Of a DNA stretch of 64,000 nt, positions 35,706 to 44,951 are shown piece after piece. Every line of letters begins with the position of its first letter. The first letter of the stretch is position 1. A program made the translations under genes and the position numbers. A model generated the notes under the pieces. That model worked only from the letters and a program-made list of their open reading frames with translations. It was not told where the DNA came from and did not search any database. The stretch lies in assembly GCA_016342745.1 (NCBI GenBank), contig JAEINT010000001.1:186001-250000 (forward strand), given 5' to 3'. This stretch comes from Labilibaculum sp. GTDB taxonomy: Bacteria > Bacteroidota > Bacteroidia > Bacteroidales > Marinifilaceae.

Positions 35706-36860
35706 ATGAGTAAACACTACGGATTTTTTAATGCCCTGATTATACTTTTTTTGTTTTTTAGTCCACCTGTGCTTTTTGCTATTGAAGCGGATAGTACGCA
35801 TGTTACTGAAACAGAAGATCATCACTTCGATTATTTTCTAAATGCAGAAAAAAGAGGGGAACGCCTTTTTAAAGGCCTTACCAGAGTTAAATCAGATTTA
35901 GCTACCTGCGTATCTTGCCACAATATTAATTATTCCGATACACTAAATTGGAATCCATCTGCTCATGATATTTCTGCTAGCTATGCGAATAAAACCATAG
36001 CCGATTTCAAATCTGTTTTAATGAGCCCGCTTGGAAAAAAAATGGAGGAATCGCATGTAGGGTATTCCTTTACGGATGAGGAGTTAGGATATATTCAAAC
36101 GTATTTAGCCACTTTGGAAGCTGATACTTTGTACGAAACAAAGCCTAAGGTCAATAACATTATTTTATTTTTCTTTTTAGGAGCAATCATAACAATGGCT
36201 TTAATCGATTTGTTCTTTACCAAAAAAATTAGGTACAAATTAATTCCTATCCTGATTTTTATTTTTGCATTTGGATATCAAATTGAGATGTTAGCCGAAG
36301 GAGCCATGGCTTTAGGGCGTAAGCAAAATTACCAACCAGCACAACCAATAAAATTTTCTCATAAAGTTCATGCTACAGATAATAAAATTGATTGTCGTTA
36401 TTGCCATACCACGGTTGATGATAGTAAATCTGCAGGTATTCCGCATGTAAATCTTTGTATGAATTGCCACGTAATTGTACGAGAAGGAACCAATTCTGGA
36501 AAATTTGAAATCAATAAAATTCATGCCGCAATTGAGAACAATACATCTGTCGAATGGATCAGAATTCATCAATTACCGGATCATGTTTATTTCAATCATG
36601 CACAACATGCCAATGTTGGAAAAAGAGAATGCCAAGAATGTCATGGAATAGTTGAGGAAATGCATGTAATAAAGCAAGTTGAGGACTTATCTATGGGATG
36701 GTGTTTGGATTGTCATGATAAAACAGCTGTTGATTTTCAAGCAAACGGATACTATTCCGAAAGTTTTAAAAAGTTACATGAAGAATTGGCTACTGGAGCT
36801 ATTGACAGTGTCAGGGTTACTGATATTGGAGGAAGGGAATGTGCCCGTTGCCACTATTAA
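35706..36860 (+). CDS. actA: Alternative complex III subunit A, multiheme cytochrome c
   Basis: 384-aa membrane-anchored multiheme cytochrome of alternative complex III, which passes electrons from menaquinol to the terminal oxidase. An N-terminal helix is followed by a class-I-like domain with CVSCH at 68-72, then two more hydrophobic helices (about 146-195), then a five-heme domain: CRYCH, CMNCH, CQECH, CLDCH and CARCH, the last two residues before the stop. Six CxxCH in all, against five described for characterised ActA. First gene of the act operon. Confidence 0.92.
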   Translation: MSKHYGFFNALIILFLFFSPPVLFAIEADSTHVTETEDHHFDYFLNAEKRGERLFKGLTRVKSDLATCVSCHNINYSDTLNWNPSAHDISASYANKTIADFKSVLMSPLGKKMEESHVGYSFTDEELGYIQTYLATLEADTLYETKPKVNNIILFFFLGAIITMALIDLFFTKKIRYKLIPILIFIFAFGYQIEMLAEGAMALGRKQNYQPAQPIKFSHKVHATDNKIDCRYCHTTVDDSKSAGIPHVNLCMNCHVIVREGTNSGKFEINKIHAAIENNTSVEWIRIHQLPDHVYFNHAQHANVGKRECQECHGIVEEMHVIKQVEDLSMGWCLDCHDKTAVDFQANGYYSESFKKLHEELATGAIDSVRVTDIGGRECARCHY

Positions 36861-36921
36861 GCTTTGAAAACAGATTAATGCCCTATTAGATTACTTTGTA
36901 CCAATTGATAACCTTTTATCT

Positions 36922-39903
36922 ATGAAGAAACATTGGAAAAGCCTTGCCGAACGTAAGAATGGATCGGATAAACCTGTCGAAAAAAGCATACCGAAAGGGA
37001 ATCTGGAACAAATGCTTGATATATTTGAAAATGGGAATGACAAATCGCAATCTAATCGTCGTGATTTTTTAAAGCTTTGCGGATATAGCTTGGCAATAAG
37101 TACAGTTCTTGCTAGTTGCGAGAATTCGGTACAAAAAGCCATTCCCTATTTAATAAAACCAGAAGAAATAACGCCAGGGAAAGCGAATTACTATGCATCA
37201 TCATATGTGAATGGTAGCGACTATTGTAGCATCTTAATTAAGACAAGAGAAGGTCGTCCGATTAAAATTGAGGGGAACGATTTATCGGGAGTAACACATG
37301 GAGGAACTAGCGCGAGAGTACAAGCATCAATATTGGGTTTGTATGATACTGGAAGATATAAAAATCCGTTAAGCGGAGATAAGAAATTGTCTTGGAATGA
37401 CCTGGACAAAACGGTTATCGATCAGTTAAATAAATTGAAGGATAATAAAGAGGAAGCTGTTTTACTCACACCAACAATTTACAGTCCATCTACCAAATCA
37501 GTAATAGAAGGTTTTCTAAAAGTTTATCCGAATATAAAATGGGTACAATACGATAATCGATCAGCTTCAGCTTTACTTAAGGCAAATGAAATGTGTTTTG
37601 GGAAAGCAGGAATTTCCGATTACCGTTTCGATAAAGCTGATCTTGTAGTGAGCTTTGATGCTGATTTTCTTGGAAATTGGTTAATGCCGGTAGAACACAT
37701 TCGTCAGTACGCTAAAAAACGCAAATTAAGCGATGGAAATACAAATATGTCACGACACATACAGTTCGAGTCGCGAATGTCTTTAACAGGAAGTAATGCC
37801 GATTTTAGAATTCCAGTAAAAGCGTCAGAACATGCCTTGCTGATTGCACAATTATACAATGAGGTATTAAAAATAAAAGGGAAAGAAACTTATACTATTG
37901 CTGCCGCTTCCGCGGATATTGTAGAGTTGGCAAAAGAACTTTGGGGGAATAAAGGAAAATCTCTTGTTGTAGCAGGCGATAATGATTTGAACATTCAACT
38001 TGTGATTAATGCACTTAATTACGAGCTAGAAAATTATGGCAATACGCTTCGCACGGATAAGCAAATTTTAACCAAGCAAGCAATTGATTCTGATATGGAA
38101 GACTTGCTATCTGAACTAAAATCAGGTAAAGTTAAAGCTTTGTTGTCTTATGGCGTAAATCCTGTTTATGATTATTATAAGGGAGAAGAATTTGGAAAGG
38201 CTATTGAAAAAGTGCCTTTCTCAATTTCATTGGATTTAGCACCAAATGAAACAAGCGTTTTGTTTAAGAACGTGGCTCCTGACAATCATTTTATAGAGAG
38301 TTGGAACGATGTTGAGGCGAAATCGAGTCGCTATAGTTTAATGCAACCAGGTATTCGACCTTTATTCGATACTCGACAGTTTCAATCTACATTATTAGCC
38401 TGGTCTGGTTCCGATTTAGATTACTTAAAATTCATAAAGAAATATTGGGAAGAGAATTTTTATGCTCTTCAAAACAAATACCCAAATTTTACGACTTTCT
38501 GGAATCATACTTTACAGCAAGGTGTTTTTGAGCCAAGTACAAGCGTGGCTAAAGTTCAGTTTAAAATGCCTGATATCACAAATGTGATGGCAATGGCAGC
38601 CCAAAAAGTAGAATCTTCAGGTTTGGATCTTCAAATCTACGAAAGTGTTGCATTAGGCGATGGTCAAATGGCAAATAATCCTTGGATACAAGAACTTCCA
38701 GATCCGGTAACGAAAGTTTGTTGGGATAATTACCTAACTGTTTCTCCAAAGCAAGCAGAGGAAATGGAGCTTGAGCTTGGTGATGTAGTTGAGCTAAATA
38801 ATGGAGAAACATACCCAATATACATATTGCCAGGCCAGGCGTACAATACACTTGCTATTTCATTGGGATATGGTAGAACTGTTTGTGGAGTGGTTGGTAA
38901 GAATGTTGGTAAAAATGTTGCAGCATTAGCTAATCTTAAAAAGGAACATCGAAGTGATTTTGTAAGTGGTATTGAAATTAAAAAAACGGAAGAGAAGTAT
39001 GACTTGGCGATGACTCAAACGCATCACTCCATGGAGGGAAGAGCAATTGTTCGTGATGCAACTTTAGCTGAGTACATTCAAAATCCGGCCGCAGGTAACG
39101 AATCTCACCATAAATATGAGAATGCAGGCATTTACGAGAAGCCAAAATTTGATAATCACCATTGGGGATTGGTTGTCGATTTAAATTCTTGTGTTGGTTG
39201 TGGAGCTTGTTCAATTGCTTGTCAGTCGGAGAACAATGTACCAGTTGTTGGTAAAAAAGAAGTTATTCGTGCGCACGAAATGTCGTGGATTCGAATTGAT
39301 AGATATTTCTCAGGTAGTGAATTTAATCCAGATGTATCTTTTCAACCAGTAATGTGTCAGCATTGCGATAATGCTCCTTGCGAGAATGTTTGTCCTGTAG
39401 CGGCTACCACGCATAGTAGCGAAGGCTTAAACCAAATGGCTTATAACCGTTGTATTGGAACACGTTATTGCGGAAATAACTGTCCTTACAAAGTACGTCG
39501 ATTCAATTGGTTTGATTACACAAAGGCCGATTCTATGCCTGAAAATCTTCATGATGTAGCAGAAATGACCATTGACCTAAAACGAATGGTTTTAAACCCA
39601 GATGTTACGGTAAGAGCAAAGGGCGTTATTGAGAAATGTTCGATGTGTGTGCAGCGTATTCAGAACGGAAAGTTAGATGCGAAAATGGAAGGACGAAGAG
39701 TTCGCGATGGCGAAATCAAAACAGCTTGTCAGCAAGCTTGTCCATCTGGAGCTATCATATTTGGAGATCTTAACGATAAAGAAAGCCAACTGGTAAAGGA
39801 AACTTCGAGCAAGCGAAACTATCACTTGTTAGAAGAGATTCATACACTACCATCAGTAAGTTATCTTACAAAGATTAGAAATAAAAAAACGAACGAATCA
39901 TAA
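36922..39903 (+). CDS. actB: Alternative complex III subunit B, molybdopterin-oxidoreductase-like iron-sulfur protein
   Basis: 993 aa, periplasmic. The N-terminus carries a Tat-variant signal (SNRRDFLKLCGYSLAIS; Arg46-Arg47) ending in a lipobox-like LASC at Cys66. Residues about 70-700 match the molybdopterin-oxidoreductase fold, which in ACIII carries no molybdenum. The ferredoxin-like part follows: CVGCGACSIAC from about residue 756, CQHCDNAPCENVC, CIGTRYCGNNCP, CSMC and CQQACP, the pattern for three [4Fe-4S] and one [3Fe-4S] clusters. It starts 61 bp after actA and ends 10 bp before actC. Confidence 0.95.
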   Translation: MKKHWKSLAERKNGSDKPVEKSIPKGNLEQMLDIFENGNDKSQSNRRDFLKLCGYSLAISTVLASCENSVQKAIPYLIKPEEITPGKANYYASSYVNGSDYCSILIKTREGRPIKIEGNDLSGVTHGGTSARVQASILGLYDTGRYKNPLSGDKKLSWNDLDKTVIDQLNKLKDNKEEAVLLTPTIYSPSTKSVIEGFLKVYPNIKWVQYDNRSASALLKANEMCFGKAGISDYRFDKADLVVSFDADFLGNWLMPVEHIRQYAKKRKLSDGNTNMSRHIQFESRMSLTGSNADFRIPVKASEHALLIAQLYNEVLKIKGKETYTIAAASADIVELAKELWGNKGKSLVVAGDNDLNIQLVINALNYELENYGNTLRTDKQILTKQAIDSDMEDLLSELKSGKVKALLSYGVNPVYDYYKGEEFGKAIEKVPFSISLDLAPNETSVLFKNVAPDNHFIESWNDVEAKSSRYSLMQPGIRPLFDTRQFQSTLLAWSGSDLDYLKFIKKYWEENFYALQNKYPNFTTFWNHTLQQGVFEPSTSVAKVQFKMPDITNVMAMAAQKVESSGLDLQIYESVALGDGQMANNPWIQELPDPVTKVCWDNYLTVSPKQAEEMELELGDVVELNNGETYPIYILPGQAYNTLAISLGYGRTVCGVVGKNVGKNVAALANLKKEHRSDFVSGIEIKKTEEKYDLAMTQTHHSMEGRAIVRDATLAEYIQNPAAGNESHHKYENAGIYEKPKFDNHHWGLVVDLNSCVGCGACSIACQSENNVPVVGKKEVIRAHEMSWIRIDRYFSGSEFNPDVSFQPVMCQHCDNAPCENVCPVAATTHSSEGLNQMAYNRCIGTRYCGNNCPYKVRRFNWFDYTKADSMPENLHDVAEMTIDLKRMVLNPDVTVRAKGVIEKCSMCVQRIQNGKLDAKMEGRRVRDGEIKTACQQACPSGAIIFGDLNDKESQLVKETSSKRNYHLLEEIHTLPSVSYLTKIRNKKTNES

Positions 39904-39913
39904 AACCACGCTT

Positions 39914-41293
39914 ATGTATGTGTCGCCAATTCGTGAACCATTAATCACGGGAAAAAAAACGTATAAACAGATTACTGATGAAATTTCCGCTCCAATTGAG
40001 GGAAAAGCGGGGAAAGCATGGTACGTTGGAATAACAATTACGATATCCGCATTGCTTTTTGGCTTAGCCATGATGGGATGGACCATTTGGCAAGGAATTG
40101 GAACATGGGGATTGAATAAAACCATTGGATGGGGTTGGGGAATTACCAATTTTGTATGGTGGGTGGGAATCGGTCATGCTGGAACGTTTATTTCTGCGAT
40201 TTTATTACTGTTTCGACAGAAATGGAGAACAAGTATTAACCGTTCTGCAGAGGCAATGACTCTCTTTGCAGTAATGTGCGCTGGTTTGTTTCCCTTAATT
40301 CACATGGGACGACCATTGCTTGGTTTCTTTGTGTTTCCTTATCCAAATACGCGTGATCTTTGGGTAAATTTTAATTCGCCACTATTGTGGGATGTATTTG
40401 CCATTAGTACTTATTTTAGTGTTTCCCTATTGTTTTGGTATGTTGGTTTAATACCAGATATTGGAACCATTCGCGATAAAGTAAAATCAAAATTTAAAAA
40501 GGCGATTTACGGATTTTTGAGTTTTGGTTGGACAGGATCTGCTAGACACTGGAGCAGACATGAAACCATGAGTTTAATATTAGCAGGATTAGCTGCACCA
40601 CTTGTACTGTCGGTTCACAGTATTGTAAGTTCCGATTTTGCAACTTCGGTTATACCAGGTTGGCATACGACAATTTTCCCGCCTTATTTCGTTTCTGGAG
40701 CCATATTTTCTGGTTTTGCAATGGTGCTCACGCTCTTAATTATTACTAGAAAAGTATTAAATCTGGAAAGCTATATTACGGTTGGTCATGTCGAATCGAT
40801 GAATAAAATTATTATCGCAACAGGTTCTATTGTAGGTATTGCTTACATCACTGAATTGTTTGTTGCGTGGTATTCAGGTGTAGAGTACGAGCAATATGCA
40901 TTCTTAAATAGAGCAACAGGACCTTATTGGTGGGCTTATGCCATCATGATGACATGTAATGTGATTTCTCCTCAACTGCTTTGGTTCAAAAAACTGAGAC
41001 GAAATCTTGCATTTACTTTCGTTCTATCCATTTTCATCAACATAGGTATGTGGTTCGAACGATTTGTAATTATTGTAACCTCTTTGCATCGTGATTATCT
41101 GCCATCAAGTTGGTCGATGTACAGTCCAACTATTGTAGAGGTGGGAATATTTATTGGAACCTTAGGTTTATTTTTCACTTGTTTCCTTTTATTTATTCGG
41201 GTGTTCCCAGTAATTGCAATTGCTGAGGTGAAAACCGTAATGAAGAGTTCTGGAGAGAATCATATTAACAAGGATAAAAACGAAGAATCATGA
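39914..41293 (+). CDS. actC: Alternative complex III subunit C, NrfD/PsrC-like quinol-binding protein
   Basis: 459 aa, about ten transmembrane helices of the NrfD family. The characteristic N-terminus YKQITDEISAPIEGK precedes the first helix, and the helix with FVWWVGIGHAGTFISAILLLF carries the quinol-site His. It receives electrons from menaquinol and hands them to ActB. Its TGA overlaps the ActD ATG (ATGA at 41290). Confidence 0.95.
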   Translation: MYVSPIREPLITGKKTYKQITDEISAPIEGKAGKAWYVGITITISALLFGLAMMGWTIWQGIGTWGLNKTIGWGWGITNFVWWVGIGHAGTFISAILLLFRQKWRTSINRSAEAMTLFAVMCAGLFPLIHMGRPLLGFFVFPYPNTRDLWVNFNSPLLWDVFAISTYFSVSLLFWYVGLIPDIGTIRDKVKSKFKKAIYGFLSFGWTGSARHWSRHETMSLILAGLAAPLVLSVHSIVSSDFATSVIPGWHTTIFPPYFVSGAIFSGFAMVLTLLIITRKVLNLESYITVGHVESMNKIIIATGSIVGIAYITELFVAWYSGVEYEQYAFLNRATGPYWWAYAIMMTCNVISPQLLWFKKLRRNLAFTFVLSIFINIGMWFERFVIIVTSLHRDYLPSSWSMYSPTIVEVGIFIGTLGLFFTCFLLFIRVFPVIAIAEVKTVMKSSGENHINKDKNEES

Positions 41294-41811
41294 GAAGATA
41301 TATATCAGCCTATTTTGAAGATGAGCAGAATCTTCTTCGTGCTACAAAAGATTTAAGAGATCAGGAATTATCCATACAGGATGTATTGACTCCATTTCCA
41401 GTTCATGGTTTGGATCATGCTTTAGGATACAAGCGCTCAAATTTGCCCACTGTGGCATTTGTTTGTGGGGCGATAGGTTTGGTTTTAGCATTTGGCTTTC
41501 AAACCTGGGCATTTACGGTCGACTATCCATTGTTTATAGGAGGAAAACCTCATTTTGCAATACCTTCCTTTATTCCAATAACCTTCGAACTAACCGTTTT
41601 ATTTGCTGCTTTTGGAATGGCAACGGCCTTTTTCATTAGTTCGAAATTAGGTCCTGGCGCTAATAATGTCATTCACGATGAAAGAATTACGGATGACCGT
41701 TTTGTGATCATAGTTGATTTGGATGAGGATGGGAATCATGAAGCAACAATAAAGAGCATACTTGAAAAGGAAGATGCCAAGAATATACAAGTTAAGGAGA
41801 TTGAGAAGTAA
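41290..41811 (+). CDS. actD: Alternative complex III subunit D (DUF3341)
   Basis: 173 aa with two transmembrane helices (VAFVCGAIGLVLAFGFQTW and FELTVLFAAFGMATAFFI) between short soluble parts; YISAYFEDEQNLLRATKDL and TPFPVHGLDHALG are DUF3341 signatures. ActD is a small structural membrane subunit. Start overlaps actC by four bases. Confidence 0.94.
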   Translation: MRRYISAYFEDEQNLLRATKDLRDQELSIQDVLTPFPVHGLDHALGYKRSNLPTVAFVCGAIGLVLAFGFQTWAFTVDYPLFIGGKPHFAIPSFIPITFELTVLFAAFGMATAFFISSKLGPGANNVIHDERITDDRFVIIVDLDEDGNHEATIKSILEKEDAKNIQVKEIEK

Positions 41812-41825
41812 ACCACATAAAGCAT

Positions 41826-42995
41826 ATGGTGATGGATAACAATTATACTTTTTCCCGAAAAACAAAAATTACCTTACTCACAGTTGGAGGTGGAGGATTA
41901 TTCCTGCTCTTGCTTGGGTATTTTATTGAAGCGCCTAATGGGCAGCGATTTTGGACCAATTTTTTAATCAACAACCTGTTTTTCTTATTTATCGCATTGT
42001 TTGGTGGCGTATTTCAGGCTTTGCATAAAATTGCTTATTCGGGATGGCATACAGCATTGCAAAGAATACCAGAAGCTTTAGCGTCTTTTTTGCCAATATC
42101 AGCAATTCTAATGTTCTTATTGTATTTCGGAATGCACGATATTTATCATTGGTCGCATGAGGGATTAAACGATCCTATTTTGGAGGCGAAATCTGCTTAC
42201 CTTAACATTCCATTCTTTTTTATTCGAATGGCGATCTATTTTGGAATATGGATTTGGTTGACACGATTACTGCGCAATAATTCCTTGCAACAAGATTTAT
42301 CTACTGATATCAAGTATTATAAAAAAGGAAAAGTTCTAGCGGCTTTATTCATGGTATTCTTTGCCATATCAAGTTCTACTATGAGTTGGGATTGGCTAAT
42401 GTCTATAGATGCACATTGGTATAGTACGCTTTACGGATGGTTCATTTTTATTGGGCTTTTTGTAAGTGGAATTGCTACAATTATTCTTTTCATTAGCTTT
42501 TTAAAATCGAAGGGTCACTTGGAATTCATAAACAAGGAGCACATTCACGACATGGGAAAGTACCTTTTTGCATTTAGTATTTTCTGGATGTATTTGTGGT
42601 TTTCTCAGTATCTGTTAATCTGGTACAGTCATATTCCAGAGGAAACGGCTTACTTTGCTCCACGACTTAACGATCATACCATACTGTTTTTTACGATTCT
42701 AGTCCTTAATTTTGTAGTTCCATTTTTAGGATTAATGACTCGGGCTTCTAAGCGAAATTTAAAATGGTTGTCGGTTATGGCAGTGGTTGTCTTAATTGGT
42801 CAATGGTTGAATTTATATTTATTGGTAATTCCAGGAACAATTGGAAAAACCGCTCAAATAGGAATAACCGAAATAGGATTTATTTGTGTGTTCTTAGCTG
42901 GATTTTTGTTTGTGGTATTTAAGTCGATGGCTAAAGCGCCGTTATTAAGTAAAAATGATCCACTATTGGAAGAAAGTTTCCATTATGAAACCTGA
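41826..42995 (+). CDS. actF: Alternative complex III subunit F, NrfD-like membrane protein
   Basis: 389 aa, about ten helices, smaller than ActC. It belongs to the quinol:cytochrome c oxidoreductase membrane subunit F: FWTNFLINNLFFLFIALFG, then FQALHKIAYSGWHTALQRIPEALAS, and the later SWDWLMSIDAHWYSTLYGW. The start may be ATG 41826 or the ATG two codons on (41832). Here it precedes the cytochrome subunit, whereas actE usually comes before actF. Confidence 0.92.
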   Translation: MVMDNNYTFSRKTKITLLTVGGGGLFLLLLGYFIEAPNGQRFWTNFLINNLFFLFIALFGGVFQALHKIAYSGWHTALQRIPEALASFLPISAILMFLLYFGMHDIYHWSHEGLNDPILEAKSAYLNIPFFFIRMAIYFGIWIWLTRLLRNNSLQQDLSTDIKYYKKGKVLAALFMVFFAISSSTMSWDWLMSIDAHWYSTLYGWFIFIGLFVSGIATIILFISFLKSKGHLEFINKEHIHDMGKYLFAFSIFWMYLWFSQYLLIWYSHIPEETAYFAPRLNDHTILFFTILVLNFVVPFLGLMTRASKRNLKWLSVMAVVVLIGQWLNLYLLVIPGTIGKTAQIGITEIGFICVFLAGFLFVVFKSMAKAPLLSKNDPLLEESFHYET

Positions 42996-43020
42996 TTGAT
43001 GACTAAAAAAGAAATTTGTT

Positions 43021-43584
43021 ATGCGTAAAATCAACTTATATTTTAGTGTTTTATTGGTAGTTATGCTTCTTTTATCTTCTTGCGATAAAGATCGTAATCA
43101 TCCAGGCTATTCTTATTTTCCAGATATGATGGATTCTAGAGCTTTTGAACCATATTCTCAAAACCCAAATTTTGAAGATGGTTTAAGTGTTCGTTTGCCA
43201 GCTGAAGGAACAATTCCTCGTGAGATGATTCCTTATCATTTTGAGAAAACTCCAGAAGAAAGAGTCTGGGCAGGAGAGAATATCGTAAACATGGTAGATA
43301 TGACAAGTGAAGATGTACAAAGAGGTAAAGAGCTTTTTGAGATTTATTGTATCAATTGTCATGGAGAAATGGGAGATGGACAAGGCTTTTTGTTTACAAG
43401 TGGGAAATATCCATATCCCCCAAAGAGTTTAGTAACGGATGTAATGAAACAAACACCAAGAGGAGAGATATTTCACGTTATTACCGTTGGTTTTGGTGTT
43501 ATGGGAGCCCATGGAGCTCAAATCAAACAAGAAGACAGATGGAAGATTATTGAGTACATCAAAGTTGATCTGCAAAGGAATTAA
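43021..43584 (+). CDS. actE: Alternative complex III subunit E, monoheme cytochrome c lipoprotein
   Basis: 187-aa lipoprotein (LLSSC, Cys21) with one class I heme motif, CINCHGEMGDG at about residues 110-120, and a distal Met in a KYPYPPKSL/GVMGAHG context. The conserved YMPDMMDS-like opening (YFPDMMDSRAFEPYS) identifies ActE. It ends the act operon just before a strong terminator. Confidence 0.92.
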   Translation: MRKINLYFSVLLVVMLLLSSCDKDRNHPGYSYFPDMMDSRAFEPYSQNPNFEDGLSVRLPAEGTIPREMIPYHFEKTPEERVWAGENIVNMVDMTSEDVQRGKELFEIYCINCHGEMGDGQGFLFTSGKYPYPPKSLVTDVMKQTPRGEIFHVITVGFGVMGAHGAQIKQEDRWKIIEYIKVDLQRN

Positions 43585-43600
43585 AATATAAACGATACTG

Positions 43601-43638
43601 AAAAAAAGCTGATTCTTTTCATAAGAATCAGCTTTTTT
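43601..43638. terminator. Bidirectional terminator after the act operon
   Basis: AAAAAGCTGATTCTT-TTCAT-AAGAATCAGCTTTTT, a 15-bp stem with A and T runs, separates the plus-strand act operon from the minus-strand metal-binding lipoprotein gene. Confidence 0.92.
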
Positions 43639-43654
43639 CATGTTACTGTTGGTG

Positions 43655-43975
43655 CTATTTTTCTACATTATAGCCTATGGTTTCAATTTGTTGTGCAATT
43701 TCTTCTCGGCTAACTTTATCTTTTTCTACTTTGATAGTTACCTTACTATTTTTGTGAGAAGCTTGTACTTCAACAACACCATCTATTTGTTTCAATCCAT
43801 TTTTAACGGTGTTTTCGCAGCCACTACAAGTCATTCCAGTTACTGTCAATTCTAGTTCTTGCAATTCCACAACTTGAATAGTTTCAGCTTTTGATTCACT
43901 TTCTGCTTTTTTAGTATTCGATTGGCAAGCGGTTAAAAGAGCTAGTGCAAAAATTATAATAAAAAATCGTTTCAT
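43655..43975 (-). CDS. Lipoprotein with heavy-metal-associated (HMA) domain
   Basis: 106 aa; SPII signal with Cys17 (LALLTACQS), a short acidic linker, then one HMA domain containing GMTCSGCE, the CxxC site that binds copper(I) or another soft metal. Set beside the cox and cco genes it may supply copper in the periplasm. It is in its own transcription unit on the minus strand. Confidence 0.88.
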   Translation of the reverse strand: MKRFFIIIFALALLTACQSNTKKAESESKAETIQVVELQELELTVTGMTCSGCENTVKNGLKQIDGVVEVQASHKNSKVTIKVEKDKVSREEIAQQIETIGYNVEK

Positions 43976-44060
43976 TTTCTTTGGTTTTAGTTGAATTATA
44001 AAGTTAAACGTTTTGTTAGTAAATGTCCAGTAAGCTTTATTTACAATGAATAATCAGATT

Positions 44061-44933
44061 CTAGACTAATAAACTATCAATACTTATCATGATCATGATA
44101 ATTAAAAAATAGAGATTCAAGCGTAAAAATAATTTGCGAACCGTTATTCTATCATAATTTTTTAATAGGATAAAACTATTGGGAATGATCCAAAGCGAAA
44201 TTGCTAATAAAGACCAAATAATAATTTTTGAGGACAGTACATCAAAAACGGGAAGTAGTAAGGCAACCATAATGGTAGCCAACATCCAAATTAATGTGAT
44301 GTTGTGTATTTGTTTCACGCTAAAGACGTCTGTAAGGACTTTAAAACCTCCTTTTTTGTAATCTTCACCATAGAGAAGTAGAAGAAGCCAAAAATGCGGT
44401 ATTTGTCCTATAAAAAAGAAAAAGCCTAATGCCAAAATGGGAAAGTCGAACATGTGACCACCAGCAGCAACATAACCAATTACTGGAGGAAAAGCACCAC
44501 TAAGTGCTCCAGGAACAACTGCAAAAGCAGAATGTTGTTTTAAAGGAGTATAAACCAGATTGTACCAGAAAATTGAAAAGATAGAAATCCATAAACTTTC
44601 TGCCGATCCTCCAAGAATCAACAATCCACATCCCGAAAGGAGAAAGAAAACGGCCCATTTTACAGCCTCTGAAATGCTAATTTTTCCAGAAGGAATTGGT
44701 CTGAACTTGGTTCTGTTCATCAGTGCATCTTTCTTGTGCTCTTGTATGTGATTTAAGGCAGAAGCTCCTGCGACAATTAAGAAAATACCAATTACAACGT
44801 AAAATAAATTCATTGAGAACTCCTGCGAATACAAAAGATATCCCGTAAGGCAAGAAAAGGCAATAGGAGTAGCTATTTTTGCTTTTCCCAATTCGGCAAG
44901 AGTCGATATTTTCGAGGATATATTCATAAGCAC
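44061..44933 (-). CDS. ctaB: Protoheme IX farnesyltransferase (heme O synthase)
   Basis: 290-aa UbiA-superfamily membrane protein with eight or nine helices that farnesylates heme b for the aa3 oxidase. The first active-site loop is ASALNHIQEHKKDALMNRTK, with RPIPSGK after it; the N-x3-D-x3-D motif here reads N61-E65-D69, a conservative change. The second motif region (FWLLLLLYGEDYKKGGFKVL) is present. It is the last gene of the cox cluster, 18 bp after coxB. Confidence 0.9.
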   Translation of the reverse strand: MLMNISSKISTLAELGKAKIATPIAFSCLTGYLLYSQEFSMNLFYVVIGIFLIVAGASALNHIQEHKKDALMNRTKFRPIPSGKISISEAVKWAVFFLLSGCGLLILGGSAESLWISIFSIFWYNLVYTPLKQHSAFAVVPGALSGAFPPVIGYVAAGGHMFDFPILALGFFFFIGQIPHFWLLLLLYGEDYKKGGFKVLTDVFSVKQIHNITLIWMLATIMVALLLPVFDVLSSKIIIWSLLAISLWIIPNSFILLKNYDRITVRKLFLRLNLYFLIIMIMISIDSLLV

Positions 44934-44951
44934 ACTTCTTTTTTTGTTAAT

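Noticed and set aside
43640-43855. 71-codon plus-strand frame after the act operon
   Set aside because: Lies opposite the HMA lipoprotein gene and begins right after a terminator; phenylalanine-rich because it reads the complement of lysine-rich coding sequence.
44700-44770. CtaB motif change (Asp to Glu at residue 65) as evidence of altered function
   Set aside because: Conservative change and, as far as I recall, not unusual in Bacteroidota; noted only in the annotation.
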